From G965197715 sp965247615 (GTDB lineage: Bacteria; Chloroflexota; Dehalococcoidia; Lucifugimonadales; UBA1127): a stretch of 64,000 bases of DNA. Each line of letters begins with the position of its first letter. Within the stretch, counting starts at the first letter, position 1. The stretch is from contig OZ252022.1 of the NCBI GenBank assembly GCA_965247615.1, positions 2,728,001-2,792,000 on the forward strand, in the 5' to 3' direction. Below, one piece after another: positions 27,741 through 36,694 of the stretch. The position numbers and the translations under genes are program-made. The notes beneath the pieces are model-generated. The model searched no databases. It was given only the letters and a program-made list of their open reading frames with translations, and was not told the origin of the DNA.

Positions 27741-28694
27741 GTGATGGACCAGCCGACATTTTCCGAACTGGAATTTCAGGGCAAGAAGCGCAAGACCCGC
27801 CGGGAGCTGTTCCTGGAACGGATGGACGGCCTGATCCCCTGGCAGCGTCTGGAGGAGCGAATCAGGCCTGTGTACCCCAAGGCCGGCAAGGGCCGCCAGC
27901 CCTATCCGCTGGCGGTGATGCTGCGGATTCACTGTGTGCAGCTCTTCTACAACCTCAGCGACCCCGGTATGGAGGACCTGCTCTACGAGGCCGAGTCGGT
28001 CAGGCGGTTCGTGGGTCTGAATCTGTCGGAAGCGCTGCCCGACGAGACCACCATTCTCAATTTCCGCCATCTCCTGGAAAGGCACAGCCTGGGAGAAGGC
28101 CTGTTGCAGGAGATCAACGCCCATCTGGAATCGCAGGGACTGCGGCTCAGGGAGGGAACCATCGTGGACACCAGCATCATCGAGGCCCCGTCGTCCACCA
28201 AGAACCGTGCCGGGGAACGGGACCCGGAGATGCATCAGACGAAGAAGGGGAACCAGTGGTATTTCGGGATGAAAGTTCACATCGGGGTGGACGCCGAGAC
28301 GGGTCTGGTGCACAGCATGAGCGCCACTGCGGCCAACGTCTATGACGTGAGCGAGGCCCATAATCTGTTGCACGGCGGGGAGACGATGGTGTGGTGCGAC
28401 GCCGGGTATCAGGGAGTGCACAAGCGGGCGGAAAACCTGGGGCTGGAGGTGGACTGGCAGGTGGCGATGAGACCCGGAAAACGGCGGAAACTGGAGCCTG
28501 GGAGCGAGGAGGCGGTGGCGGAGAAGGAGAAGGCGTCGGTGAGGGCCAAGGTGGAGCATCCCTTTCTGAAGGTGAAGCGGATATTCGATTATGGGAAAGT
28601 GCGCTACCGGGGATTGGCGAAGAACACGCAGCGACTGGCATTGTTGCTGGGGCTGGGCAACCTGATGACAGCGGAGGGTCAACCAGCGGGTTGA
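27741..28694 (+). CDS. IS5-family transposase (intact)
   Basis: 317-aa DDE transposase; GTG 27741 or ATG 27744 after GGGGGT. The N-terminal DUF772 domain is ERIRPVYPKAGKGRQPYPLA and LFYNLSDPGMEDLLYE. DDE residues lie in GTIVDTSIIEAP (D), TMVWCDAGYQGV (D) and SVRAKVEHPFLKVKR (E). No frameshift or stop. It is the likely relative or source of the remnant at 17921-18180. It inserted into the 5' part of an LRR gene, whose remaining 3' end begins about 170 bp downstream. Confidence 0.93.
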   Translation: MMDQPTFSELEFQGKKRKTRRELFLERMDGLIPWQRLEERIRPVYPKAGKGRQPYPLAVMLRIHCVQLFYNLSDPGMEDLLYEAESVRRFVGLNLSEALPDETTILNFRHLLERHSLGEGLLQEINAHLESQGLRLREGTIVDTSIIEAPSSTKNRAGERDPEMHQTKKGNQWYFGMKVHIGVDAETGLVHSMSATAANVYDVSEAHNLLHGGETMVWCDAGYQGVHKRAENLGLEVDWQVAMRPGKRRKLEPGSEEAVAEKEKASVRAKVEHPFLKVKRIFDYGKVRYRGLAKNTQRLALLLGLGNLMTAEGQPAG

Positions 28695-28861
28695 CGTGGA
28701 GGCCAGCAGGTCCAACCCCTCCAGTAGGGCGCCTCCGGGCTCGCTACAGCCCTGCCGGGGGCGAAATCACAGGGAGAAAACCATCATTGGTGCGGGCAAG
28801 AGATGTCTCACCTACAAGAATCCCGGCCCAAGAACCAAAAGGCCGGCAGAGCCGAAGCTTG

Positions 28862-29410
28862 TTCAGAGTATCCCTAGACCTGAGCGGCAACCAGCTGGGC
28901 GGTGAGATACTAGCCGAGCTCGGCGACCTGTCGAACTTGACCTTACTGGACCTGAGTGACAACCAGCTGAGTGTCAAGCTTTCCCACGATCTAACCCGAC
29001 TCTCGGCGCTGAATCGATTCTACTTCCACGGCAACGAAGGCCTCTGCGCGCCCGCCGACGACGCCTTCCAAGAGTGGCTAAACGGGGTCGCGTCAAAGCG
29101 GGGCGATGTCTGCCGTGTAGACTCAACCCCGACCGGCTCTCCGACGAGCATGCCGACCGTGGCCCCATCCCCGACCCCGACGACCATATCCACGCCGGCG
29201 CGCTCGGTCGAAGACTCGAATGTTGGGGACTCCGGTGGCGCCTGCACGGCGAGGACCGGCGGATCGGCCGGCGACGTCGCCGTGATTGCGCTCCCGCTGC
29301 TTGGCCTGCTGGGTCTCACAGGCCGCCGGCGGTGGAGGCGTCAGATCCAGCGACGCTCCGCCCGCCCCTTGTCGGACCAACATAACGGGTGGTACAGATG
29401 TCAAGGGTAG
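28862..29410 (+). pseudogene. leucine-rich-repeat surface protein, 5'-truncated, with C-terminal anchor
   Basis: Two leucine-rich repeats (SLDLSGNQLGGEILAELGDL, LTLLDLSDNQLSVKLSHDL) and a cap (LNRFYFHGNEGLCAPADDAF). A Pro/Thr/Ser stalk follows, then a tripartite C-terminus: Gly/Ser motif GGSAGD, hydrophobic helix VAVIALPLLGLLGL, basic cluster GRRRWRRQ. That tail looks like a CTERM-type sorting signal. The signal peptide and first repeats are missing because the IS5 element lies upstream; the frame runs back into the IS without homology. Probably not expressed as a surface protein. Confidence 0.65.
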
Positions 29411-29634
29411 CTGAGTAGATGGCTCAGACCCGGCGATGAGATAAACGCGAGAGACATCCGGCCCCGGACCGAAGGTAGTCGTCATCGATGTCGACGGCGG
29501 CAGCCATGCCGAGGGTCATCCGGACGAGACCGCAGGGTATGCTGCGATGGGCGGCGAAGACCTGCGTGACGCCCGTGCGCTGCGACAGTGGGTCTCCTGA
29601 ACCGTAGGTGCCGCGATAATACACCCAATGCCGA

Positions 29635-30126
29635 TCAGCAGTGGTCGCCAATATCCTCGAACTTCACCTTGTCACCGACTCTAATGCCAAACCGGTCAGA
29701 TTCTCCAGCGTTGACTTCTAGCGTATATGCGGCGCGCGGGTAGGAACCATAGCGTCGTATCTCATCGTCCGGCGTACCGGGATCTGGGACTGTGGCATAC
29801 ACGTTGATGTCCACCACTCGACAGTCGCTCCCGATCCAGATGAAATCCAGCGGGAACAGCATCCCCTTCATCCAAAAATCGCCTGCATACGGCCCGTCCG
29901 GAATGAATAGCATGCCCTTCCGCTCCTCCAGATACCTCCGGCCGGTCAATCCCCTGTCCCGGAGCAGTTGCGTATCGACAACCTCCACCTCGAACGCGAC
30001 ATCGTCTATTTTCACCCTAGGAGTGTCGTCAGAAGTGTCGTCGCGGCTGCAAAGCGTTACATCGACGTTGATGCAGGCGGTCACGCCTAGAATCGCTAGC
30101 AGGAGTAACCAGGGCCTAAGGGACAT
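29635..30126 (-). CDS. DUF192 family lipoprotein
   Basis: 163 aa from ATG 30126. The longer frame to 30288 lacks homology, and the signal peptide begins MSLRPWLLLLAILGVTAC, with lipobox GVTAC. The DUF192 domain covers residues about 40-155: RDRGLTGRRYLEERKGMLFI, DFWMKGMLFPLDFIWIGSD and YTLEVNAGESDRFGIRVGDK are its standard blocks. DUF192 proteins are small extracytoplasmic beta-barrel-like proteins of unknown role. It is co-directional with, and 168 bp downstream of, the VWA lipoprotein gene, so the two may share a transcript. Confidence 0.88.
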   Translation of the reverse strand: MSLRPWLLLLAILGVTACINVDVTLCSRDDTSDDTPRVKIDDVAFEVEVVDTQLLRDRGLTGRRYLEERKGMLFIPDGPYAGDFWMKGMLFPLDFIWIGSDCRVVDINVYATVPDPGTPDDEIRRYGSYPRAAYTLEVNAGESDRFGIRVGDKVKFEDIGDHC

Positions 30127-30294
30127 GACTACCAGCCTTTCCCGCCTGAGGTCTGGTTCGACTCCGCACCGGTCTGGTCGTCTCAGAGACATGCGCAAAA
30201 GGGGCAGTCCACGACAGAGCAGATGCAGATTCTCCGGCCCTGACCGGCGTTGCCGGTGTAACCAGACCTGCGACGACGGCGAGGCCACCGTTGA

Positions 30295-32019
30295 TCAGCG
30301 ACTGTATCCTGACGGGACCCTCTGGGGCATTTGGGCGGTAACCCAGTCCAATACGAAGAGGAAGTCCCGATAGGCGGCAAGACTGCCTATCTGCTGCTCT
30401 ACCTCGCGTAGTTCATCCCTCAGAACCGACAGGTCGTCTTGCACATCGTACGGGGCGTCCGGATAGGGCAGACTGCTGTACCTGTCGGCGGCCAGAGCGA
30501 CCGCTGCTCCGAACTGAAGCAGTGCACCGACCGTATCGTTCGACGGCAGGTCGTAGCGTCCCCCTATCTGCGCATGCTGACGGTTGGAGTCGTTGCTGAT
30601 CGGAGTTACCCAGCGCAACTCCACATCGCCCAGGTCCACCATGTCGCCGAATCTCGGGCGGTCTGCCGGGCGGAGTTCGTAGAAGACGGTTGTGGCCGCG
30701 CCCGACGGGATCTCTGCGAACTCCTTCCGTGCCTGGGTGAAGTTCTGGTCTGCTGTGACGCGATTCTCGTATCCGACGATGCGCCACGACTCCACCGCGT
30801 CGGGGTCCCAGGTAATCTGTGCACGTGTCTGGTCGGCGAACGGCGTGGCGAGGGCAATCCAATTCTCACGGCTGAAGAGCACCCTCGCCTGTTCCGTGTC
30901 GTCCAGGTAGCGGTACCAGCCGTTGCCATACTGAGCAAGCTGCTCGAGCAGGTGGTCGTCGTAGTTCTCGATGCCCACACCGATGGTGATGAGCCGTAGC
31001 GGGTTCCTGCTGTCGCGGTCTCCCGCGGACTCGAGTATGGCAAACGGGTTCGTGGCGTCCACGTTCGCAACGCCGTCGGACATCAGGATTATGTAGTTAT
31101 AGGCTCTCGGGGAGTGCCGACGCATTGAGTCGGCGATCTCGACGGCCCGGTTGAGGCCCGCCTGAACATTGGTTGACCCGCCCGGTGTGAGTTGGTCGAT
31201 TGACCAGCTCACGTCACGAGAATCCGGCGACTGATTCTCCAGGGTGCGGTCCCCGATAACCCTATTCTCGAAGTGGACCACTGAGATACGGTCGTCGCGG
31301 CCAAGGCTTCGACGGATGCTATCGGCAGCGGCACGCACAATCTCTACCCTGTTGTTGCCGGACATGGAGCCGGACGAGTCCAGCACCAGCGTCACGTTGA
31401 TCGGCCTGCCGTCATCGCCCAGCTCCGGCGCCTGGAACCCGATGCGCGCCAGAATCATGTCCCCGTCGAGCGGATGCGGCATGATATTCGTATGTATGGC
31501 AAAGCTGTCGCCTCGCGACGGCTGCTCGTAACGATAGTCGAATGCGTTCACCCACTCCTCGGAGCGTACCGAGTCAGGGTCCACCTGGTATCTCGCCCTC
31601 GCCCAGTTGAGCGCAAGCTGGAACGACGTGCGGTCGGTGTCGAGGCTGAACGTGGAGACCTGGTCTTGGGAGGTGCGGACGGCAACGGTCCGCTCATTGT
31701 CCCTGAACGTGGTCGCTCCTGGCTGTGCGCTTCGCGGAGCACTTCGGCCGGCGGTCGGAGGCGGGGCTGACGATGCTGGCGGGGCCGCCTCCGCAGCCGG
31801 GGCCGCCGGCGCAGAGGAGGCTGACGATGCACGCGGGGCTTGCGCCGCAGGCGGTACCGGCTCCAGAGCCGGGGCAGCCTCTGCAGGCTGAGCCGCCTCC
31901 GCAGCCTGGGCTGGCTGCTGAGGGGCCTGCGCCACACTCTCACCAGCTGATGAACAGGCTGACATAAGGGCGCAAACGAGCGCCAGTAAGGGTAACAGTC
32001 CAACGATTCTCACATGCAT
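30295..32019 (-). CDS. VWA-domain lipoprotein, YfbK-like
   Basis: 574 aa from ATG 32019 (MHVRIVGLLPLLALVCALMS), with GGGAGG at 8 nt; a GTG at 32034 is upstream of that site and unlikely. Lipobox LMSAC, then an Ala/Pro-rich linker of about 80 residues. A YfbK-type N-terminal domain (DVSTFSLDTD-like QVSTFSLDTDRTSFQ, SEEWVNAFDYRYEQP) follows. The von Willebrand A domain has MIDAS motif DSSGS at D214, GGSTNVQAGLNRA and LMSDGVANVD. The C-terminal DUF3520-like region covers about 430-570 (SWRIVGYENRVTADQNFTQ). It probably acts as a metal-dependent adhesion or scaffolding protein on the cell surface. Confidence 0.9.
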   Translation of the reverse strand: MHVRIVGLLPLLALVCALMSACSSAGESVAQAPQQPAQAAEAAQPAEAAPALEPVPPAAQAPRASSASSAPAAPAAEAAPPASSAPPPTAGRSAPRSAQPGATTFRDNERTVAVRTSQDQVSTFSLDTDRTSFQLALNWARARYQVDPDSVRSEEWVNAFDYRYEQPSRGDSFAIHTNIMPHPLDGDMILARIGFQAPELGDDGRPINVTLVLDSSGSMSGNNRVEIVRAAADSIRRSLGRDDRISVVHFENRVIGDRTLENQSPDSRDVSWSIDQLTPGGSTNVQAGLNRAVEIADSMRRHSPRAYNYIILMSDGVANVDATNPFAILESAGDRDSRNPLRLITIGVGIENYDDHLLEQLAQYGNGWYRYLDDTEQARVLFSRENWIALATPFADQTRAQITWDPDAVESWRIVGYENRVTADQNFTQARKEFAEIPSGAATTVFYELRPADRPRFGDMVDLGDVELRWVTPISNDSNRQHAQIGGRYDLPSNDTVGALLQFGAAVALAADRYSSLPYPDAPYDVQDDLSVLRDELREVEQQIGSLAAYRDFLFVLDWVTAQMPQRVPSGYSR

Positions 32020-32490
32020 CTCGGCACCTCCCACAACTTCGGCGTGCTAAGGCGGATCGGGATTGGGAGTCCGACTCCATCTCCCCGACAGTCCTGTGTT
32101 CCCTGACCGGTTCCCACTTATCGGTCCGTGCGTTTCCGACTGTGAAGGCCTCGACCGCAGGCGGGGAGCAGTCCGAATCCGTCCTCTAAGACCGGGCTCA
32201 ACCGCTCCGAGGGCCGGACGCAGGCGATGCTCCTGTCGAGAATGCGATGTCGTGGCATGGAGCCATCTTCGCAAATGATAATTTGATAGCCTTTGGCCTA
32301 ATACGTCTTCTGGATGTGATTGGATCTCTAGCAGGATACTAGAGGAAAGCCGTCTTCGTAGTCAACAGAGCGCTCGTCTGGCTTGTGATGTCGGCGCCAG
32401 TTGTGGGAAGGCGGCATGGTCGTGCCCGATGGGGCGGCCGACAACTCCGTCGCAGTGACATTCGTGGTCCCGTCCCACCGCGGCGCGCGT
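32020..32490. other. non-coding stretch between divergent lipoprotein genes
   Basis: No gene recognised. It contains the upstream region of the VWA gene (GGGAGG ribosome site at its left edge) and an AT-richer patch around 32270-32330 that could hold promoters. I see no clear -35/-10 pair. Confidence 0.35.
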
Positions 32491-32740
32491 TCAACGAACT
32501 GCACTAACCTGACCGGCAGGCAGGAGGCTCTCCGGCTCCGGAGGCCTGTAGCCCAGCGAACTGTGTTGCCTGATGCAGTTGTAGGCCTTCCGGTACCGCA
32601 TAGCCGTTCTCCCAAGGCAACCCGGCCCCAATGTATGGCGTCCTGGATGCACTCTCCCAACCCACTCCCGCACAGCCCCAGCCGTACACTCCGGCCCGTT
32701 CGACCGAGCGTATGTGATCGGGCACTCCGACTGGCCACCA
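32491..32740 (-). pseudogene. IS3/IS481-type transposase, shredded C-terminal remnant
   Basis: Minus-strand frames give DHIRSVERAGVYGW (core around the second Asp, altered), GAGLPWENGYA (the PG-PWENGY block before the catalytic Glu) and, in another frame, KAYNCIRQHSSLGYRPPEPE, the family C-terminus. PWENGYA joins the terminal block directly, so about 30 residues including the catalytic Glu are deleted. Confidence 0.6.
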
Positions 32741-32859
32741 ACAATTCGGGGCAGTCGTCTCGATCACGTCACCAGACCGCATGCCGCGGTCGGCGCCGAT
32801 CGTGATTTCAGTGATAGCATAGTGGTGAACCGTGACGAAACGCGGGAAGGAAGTTCATC

Positions 32860-34461
32860 GTGGGCCGTTGCAGATACTTGCTGGTGGCGGTTTTCCTGTC
32901 CAGCACTCTATTCGTTGCGTTGGGTGCGTGTACCCCCGAAGGGGGACCGCTTGCCAATTCCACTCCCCATCCCAAGCAAACACCCTCGCCGCCCGCTAAA
33001 CCAACGATCACGCCAACCGCTACGCCTATGCCCACGCCCACGCCGGTTCCCGAAGCGCATTTGTCAGTGGTCCTGGATACAACCGGCGGCGCGGCAGTTG
33101 CCGGGGAGGAACTGAGGATTGAATTTACGGTCACCAACGAGACGCCGGGACCCGCCTTCGGCGTCACCCTGGCATTTGGGGCCAACGAACCGAACAGGTT
33201 CGTGACCGCCCGCCCGGCTCGTGGGACCTGTGAAGAGTCAACCTGCGACCTTGGTTCGTTCGACAGCTATGAGTCGGTGAGTGGCCAAGTCGTAATATTG
33301 ACCAAGCTAGGATTTGATCCTGAGGTCAGAGTAGATGCTGATCTTTCCTGGCTCCTGGCCAACTCGAACAGCAGGCACTCATATGCCGAAGCAAAGGCAC
33401 TGTTGGCGAACAGCAATCAGCCGGGAGCCTTAGTTTGGGCCACCTCAATCCAAGCATCATCTATGGGTTGTGGCGATTCGGTTGAAGTGGATGCCGAGAC
33501 AGTGTATGCAGGTTTCGGCAAGAAACTCTACGCGGTTTCTAGGTCGAACGGGGAGGTGCTTTGGCTCAAAGACGGGGATAGCCGGATGTTTGAGCCAGTT
33601 CTGGCCAATGGCAGTATCTACTTCCATGCAACTGAAACAGAGACTAGGCGCAAGTATGTCGGCTCTATGAACGCATCAAAGGGTACGTTAACTTGGCAGT
33701 ATTTGGTGAAGGAGGAGGGGGCTGCAAGGGGCCCGGTTGGGGTGTACGGCGGGAGCGTTCACATTACTGGGAATCAATGGGCAGTTGATAGCAGTAGTTC
33801 GGATTACAGCTACTTGATGTCGTTGGACGCATCGACCGGCATCCTGAACTCGCAGTACCGAGTGGACGGGTTGATTAACACTTCCGCGGTGGAGTTTGGC
33901 GGCAACATCTACTTTGGTACATACGGTGGGTACGACTACCTCTACTCCATCGATCCTAGGTCCGGAGAGTTAAGCCGACGATACCGAACGGAAGGTGGAT
34001 CGTACTACACGCCGCTGATTACCGACGAAACAGCCTACATAATTTCGGGATGGGGTGCCCTCTATTCAATGGACTTGTCGACCGGAAAGAAGGACTGGGA
34101 ATACCTACCGGAAGGCAGAGCGGCTGGGGAGCTGCTGTTGTCGGATGGGAACGTCTATCTCCGCGTCTACGATGGAGAGGCGGGACAATACCTCTCCGTG
34201 GAGGCCCTTGATGCCGCAACGGGCAGTCTTGAATGGCAGTATAAGCCGGGCGAAGAGCTAGGGCAGCCGACGGCGGCCAACGGGAGCATCTATGTCCCAT
34301 CCTATGACAACTTGGTTTCACTAGACGCCTTGACGGGAAGCCTGGAGTGGCAGGCCGGCTACGGTTCCATTTGCGGTCCAATGACCGCGGTCGATGGCGT
34401 CTTGAATGGACGCGCCGCGCATAACAAACGGTTTATAATCTTCGCTATCCGAGGCCGCTAG
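32860..34461 (+). CDS. PQQ-like beta-propeller lipoprotein
   Basis: 533 aa. GTG start at 32860 with GGAAGG upstream. Signal peptide MGRCRYLLVAVFLSSTLFVA with lipobox LGAC, then a Thr-Pro-rich linker (residues 35-65). A DUF11/CARDB-like Ig domain covers about 65-150 (LSVVLDTTGGAAVAGEELRI, EFTVTNETPGPAFGVTLAFG). From about 190 there are repeated PQQ-type blades with the pattern xxYAVSRSNGEVLWLxxG, LMSLDASTGILNSQY, LYSIDPRSGELSRRY, LYSMDLSTGKKDWEY, EALDAATGSLEWQY and VSLDALTGSLEWQ, about seven blades. No cofactor-binding residues are evident, so it is likely an extracytoplasmic binding or scaffold propeller rather than a dehydrogenase. Confidence 0.88.
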   Translation: MGRCRYLLVAVFLSSTLFVALGACTPEGGPLANSTPHPKQTPSPPAKPTITPTATPMPTPTPVPEAHLSVVLDTTGGAAVAGEELRIEFTVTNETPGPAFGVTLAFGANEPNRFVTARPARGTCEESTCDLGSFDSYESVSGQVVILTKLGFDPEVRVDADLSWLLANSNSRHSYAEAKALLANSNQPGALVWATSIQASSMGCGDSVEVDAETVYAGFGKKLYAVSRSNGEVLWLKDGDSRMFEPVLANGSIYFHATETETRRKYVGSMNASKGTLTWQYLVKEEGAARGPVGVYGGSVHITGNQWAVDSSSSDYSYLMSLDASTGILNSQYRVDGLINTSAVEFGGNIYFGTYGGYDYLYSIDPRSGELSRRYRTEGGSYYTPLITDETAYIISGWGALYSMDLSTGKKDWEYLPEGRAAGELLLSDGNVYLRVYDGEAGQYLSVEALDAATGSLEWQYKPGEELGQPTAANGSIYVPSYDNLVSLDALTGSLEWQAGYGSICGPMTAVDGVLNGRAAHNKRFIIFAIRGR

Positions 34462-35356
34462 ATGCAAGCGCGGCGCAACTGGAGTTGCTCCTACTTGATG
34501 ACCTCCACCGAGGGTAAGGGACGAAAACGGCAGGCGAAACGGGCGATCGGCTGTCGGTGCCGGTACTCCGGCTGGTCATCATTCCCAGAATGCGTGGTGC
34601 GGCAACCTCTCGTTCCGGCTTCGAGATGACCGCCCGTTGAAAAAGAGGCGGTTGGGTGCTTTTCCCTGCGATTGTGTGCCTTCGGCGTGACCGGTTGTTC
34701 GGCCACGATTTAGCATGAAGAGAAATTAGCTGCAGCAGGAGCTATGGATACAGTACGTTTAGGCCGGAAGTGTGGGCCAAGGCGTACCGTATGGCGAACT
34801 TTGCGGTGGGAGGTGAAGCTGTGAGAACCCGGTCTCAGACTGGCCACAGTGGTGCTCTGCCGCCGGGAATCCCTTCCCCCAGTAGACGGGAGACCCGTCT
34901 ATGCGGAGAGTGCAGGGTCGCGACCCGCCGGTAAGCGTCGCGAACCCCGTAACTTCGAGTCGATCTGCCCGGCGAGTTCGTAACCATCGGGTCGCGACAG
35001 ATGGAACGCCGTCAGGCCGCATGACGCAGCTGTTGTCGCGTCTCGTAGCGATGGCAACAAAGGATTCGGCGACTGCCGACTCACTGGTTCAATCCCCATC
35101 GCGCAGTGGGCGGGGAGGAGTAGATTGTCAGCGGCAGGTGCTCCCCCCGCCGGGCAGCACCTGGGCGACTAACTCGGTTCGGGTCACGGGGGTCAAGCGT
35201 ACGTTAGAATGGCTCGTGAGGGGCCTCCTGTCACTGCTGGGTTTCGTCCACCACAACAGTTTCAGCAAGGCCCCTCACCTGTCAACAACCTCTATGGGAA
35301 CTACAGCTAGCTCTGGATCGGAGGACTCGCCACCTGTGGATTCTTGGGCACGGTAG
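34462..35356. other. gene-poor stretch with several perfect palindromes
   Basis: I recognise no protein. Structures: hairpin TAGACGGG-AGA-CCCGTCTA (34883-34901); a 12-bp palindrome GGGTCGCGACCC (34915-34926), with GGGTCGCGAC again at about 34990; and a 10-bp perfect inverted repeat GTGAGGGGCC/GGCCCCTCAC (35216-35225 and 35269-35278). The pattern looks like ends of mobile elements or structured RNA, but no transposase accompanies it. Confidence 0.45.
35216..35278. repeat. 10-bp perfect inverted repeat with 43-nt spacer
   Basis: GTGAGGGGCC at 35216-35225 and GGCCCCTCAC at 35269-35278; an inner TGCTG/CAGCA pair extends the stem. It resembles a terminal repeat pair or an RNA stem. Confidence 0.5.
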
Positions 35357-35527
35357 ATGTCGGCGCCAAGATTGCCGACAGGGACTGAGGAAGAATTGCT
35401 CGGCGTGGCCACAGTCGGCGGTGCCTTGCTCCTCACAACTGGGGCAATGCTTATGGCAGTCTCACGTCTGAGTAGGCAGCCGCAAGACGCCGTGGTACAT
35501 CCGCCTTGGCAGAGGAGAGTGAAGTGA
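35357..35527 (+). CDS. small membrane protein (56 aa), coupled to a downstream lipoprotein frame
   Basis: ATG 35357 to TGA 35525-35527. It has one hydrophobic segment, VATVGGALLLTTGAMLMAVS (residues about 17-36), and a basic tail. The stop overlaps the GTG start of the next frame as GTGA (35524-35527), suggesting translational coupling. Family not recognised. The upstream ribosome site is weak, so reality is uncertain. Confidence 0.35.
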   Translation: MSAPRLPTGTEEELLGVATVGGALLLTTGAMLMAVSRLSRQPQDAVVHPPWQRRVK

Positions 35528-35905
35528 ACCCCAAGCGCATCGTAGCCGGCATCGTCGGGTTCTTGAGCCTAGTCCTGCTGGCGGCCGCGTGCGCATCTGA
35601 GGCGCCTGACCCCATGGTCGAGGTGGCGTCAACTGCATACCCACGTGCTGGAAGGGGTGCGGGTGTGGGGTGACTACGGCTGGATCGACGCCCACTATGA
35701 GAAGGCAGGAGTGCCGATAGGGATCGGCAACGTTGAGCAGAGCGATCCGGTCTATGTCTGGCGGGACGGCGGCTGGATGCCCTACGTCTCGCCGAGGGAG
35801 CTGGCCAGGGACAACCCCTGCAGCCTCGACGTAACCGCCGAGGATCCGGCTGCGGCACCAGCGCCGGCGCCGACCGCGGAATCCCTGGGACGTGGCGTGG
35901 ACTGA
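35524..35905 (+). pseudogene. small lipoprotein gene with frameshift
   Basis: GTG 35524 encodes MNPKRIVAGIVGFLSLVLLA followed by lipobox LAAAC and an acidic stretch, but this frame ends at a TGA near 35670. The next frame, open from 35645, continues with GVRVWGDYGWIDAHYEKAGV, a sensible soluble domain (WRDGGWMPYVSPRELA), and ends in an Ala-Pro tail at 35905. One +1/-1 shift near 35640-35670 would join them into a lipoprotein of about 125 aa. It could be a true mutation or an assembly error. Function unknown. Confidence 0.5.
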
Positions 35906-36259
35906 TCATAGCTGCGGATGCAGTCGTCCGTCAGAACGCTACCGCAAGGCTAACGGATCGCGCTGGAGCCTATGCGGATCGGGCGTATGTCCGTGGATCA
36001 CATGCTGACTGAGACCAACCTTCGTTTGGCTGTAGGGGAGCCAAGGCGCGTTCGAGGGGCTGCGCCGTCCCGCCAGCGAACTTCGGATGGAGGTACAGCT
36101 GTAGCCTAAACACATGCTGGCCTTTCTTGCCTGTCTCGCAGTGATATGGGAGGGAGCTGGGACAAAATGCGACTCTCAAAAGGCAAGCGTAGAAGAATGC
36201 AGCGAATCGGGATATGATGAATCGCCAAATCAGTATTATAAAGTAGACAGGAGCGAACA
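35906..36259 (+). other. intergenic upstream of the Ddn-like gene
   Basis: No gene recognised. The last 100 bp are AT-richer, with a -10-like TATTAT at 36234-36239 and an AGGAG ribosome site at 36249-36253, the probable promoter region of the next gene; no clear -35 box. Confidence 0.35.
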
Positions 36260-36694
36260 ATGGCCGAATACATACCATCGACCGCCGACTGGGTTCGAGA
36301 GCAGGTGGAGATCTACGAAAGCAGCGGGGGAACCCAAGGAACGACGTTGCGGGATACCGGTCTTCCAGTCATCATCGTCACTAACCGCGGTAACCAGACC
36401 GGGGCCATCCGCAAGACCCCGCTCATGCGTGTGACGGACGGCGACAACTACGTGCTGGTGGGATCGAAGGGTGGCGCCCCCAAGAACCCGGTGTGGGTCT
36501 ACAACCTGCGCGCCAACGGCAGCGTGGAAATCCGCGACGAGACCGAGGTGTACCAGATGCAGGTCCGCGAGGTCAAGGACGATGCGGAAAGGGCTCGTCT
36601 ATGGGATGTGGCGGTAGAGGCATTCCCCCCCTACGAGGAGTACCAGCACCGCACGTCCCGCAAGATTCCCGTATTCGTCGCAGAACCGATGTAG
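36260..36694 (+). CDS. Ddn-like F420-dependent nitroreductase family protein (DUF385)
   Basis: 144-aa split-beta-barrel flavin/deazaflavin oxidoreductase. ATG 36260 follows AGGAG at 6 nt. Family blocks: WVREQVEIYESSGGTQGTTL, PVIIVTNRGNQTGAIRKTPL (TxGrxSGxxRxxPL-like), NYVLVGSKGGAPKNPVWVYN (the SxGGxPxxPxWxxNL signature) and an ARLWDVAVEAFPPYEEYQHR C-terminus. It fits the mycobacterial deazaflavin-dependent nitroreductase (Ddn) group, which uses coenzyme F420. It is consistent with the LLM-class oxidoreductase near the window's right end. Substrate unknown. Confidence 0.9.
   Translation: MAEYIPSTADWVREQVEIYESSGGTQGTTLRDTGLPVIIVTNRGNQTGAIRKTPLMRVTDGDNYVLVGSKGGAPKNPVWVYNLRANGSVEIRDETEVYQMQVREVKDDAERARLWDVAVEAFPPYEEYQHRTSRKIPVFVAEPM

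Noticed and set aside
35041..35110. Possible tRNA (GGTTCAATCC looks like a T-loop)
   Set aside because: The flanking bases do not form a T-stem and no acceptor, D or anticodon arms can be paired.
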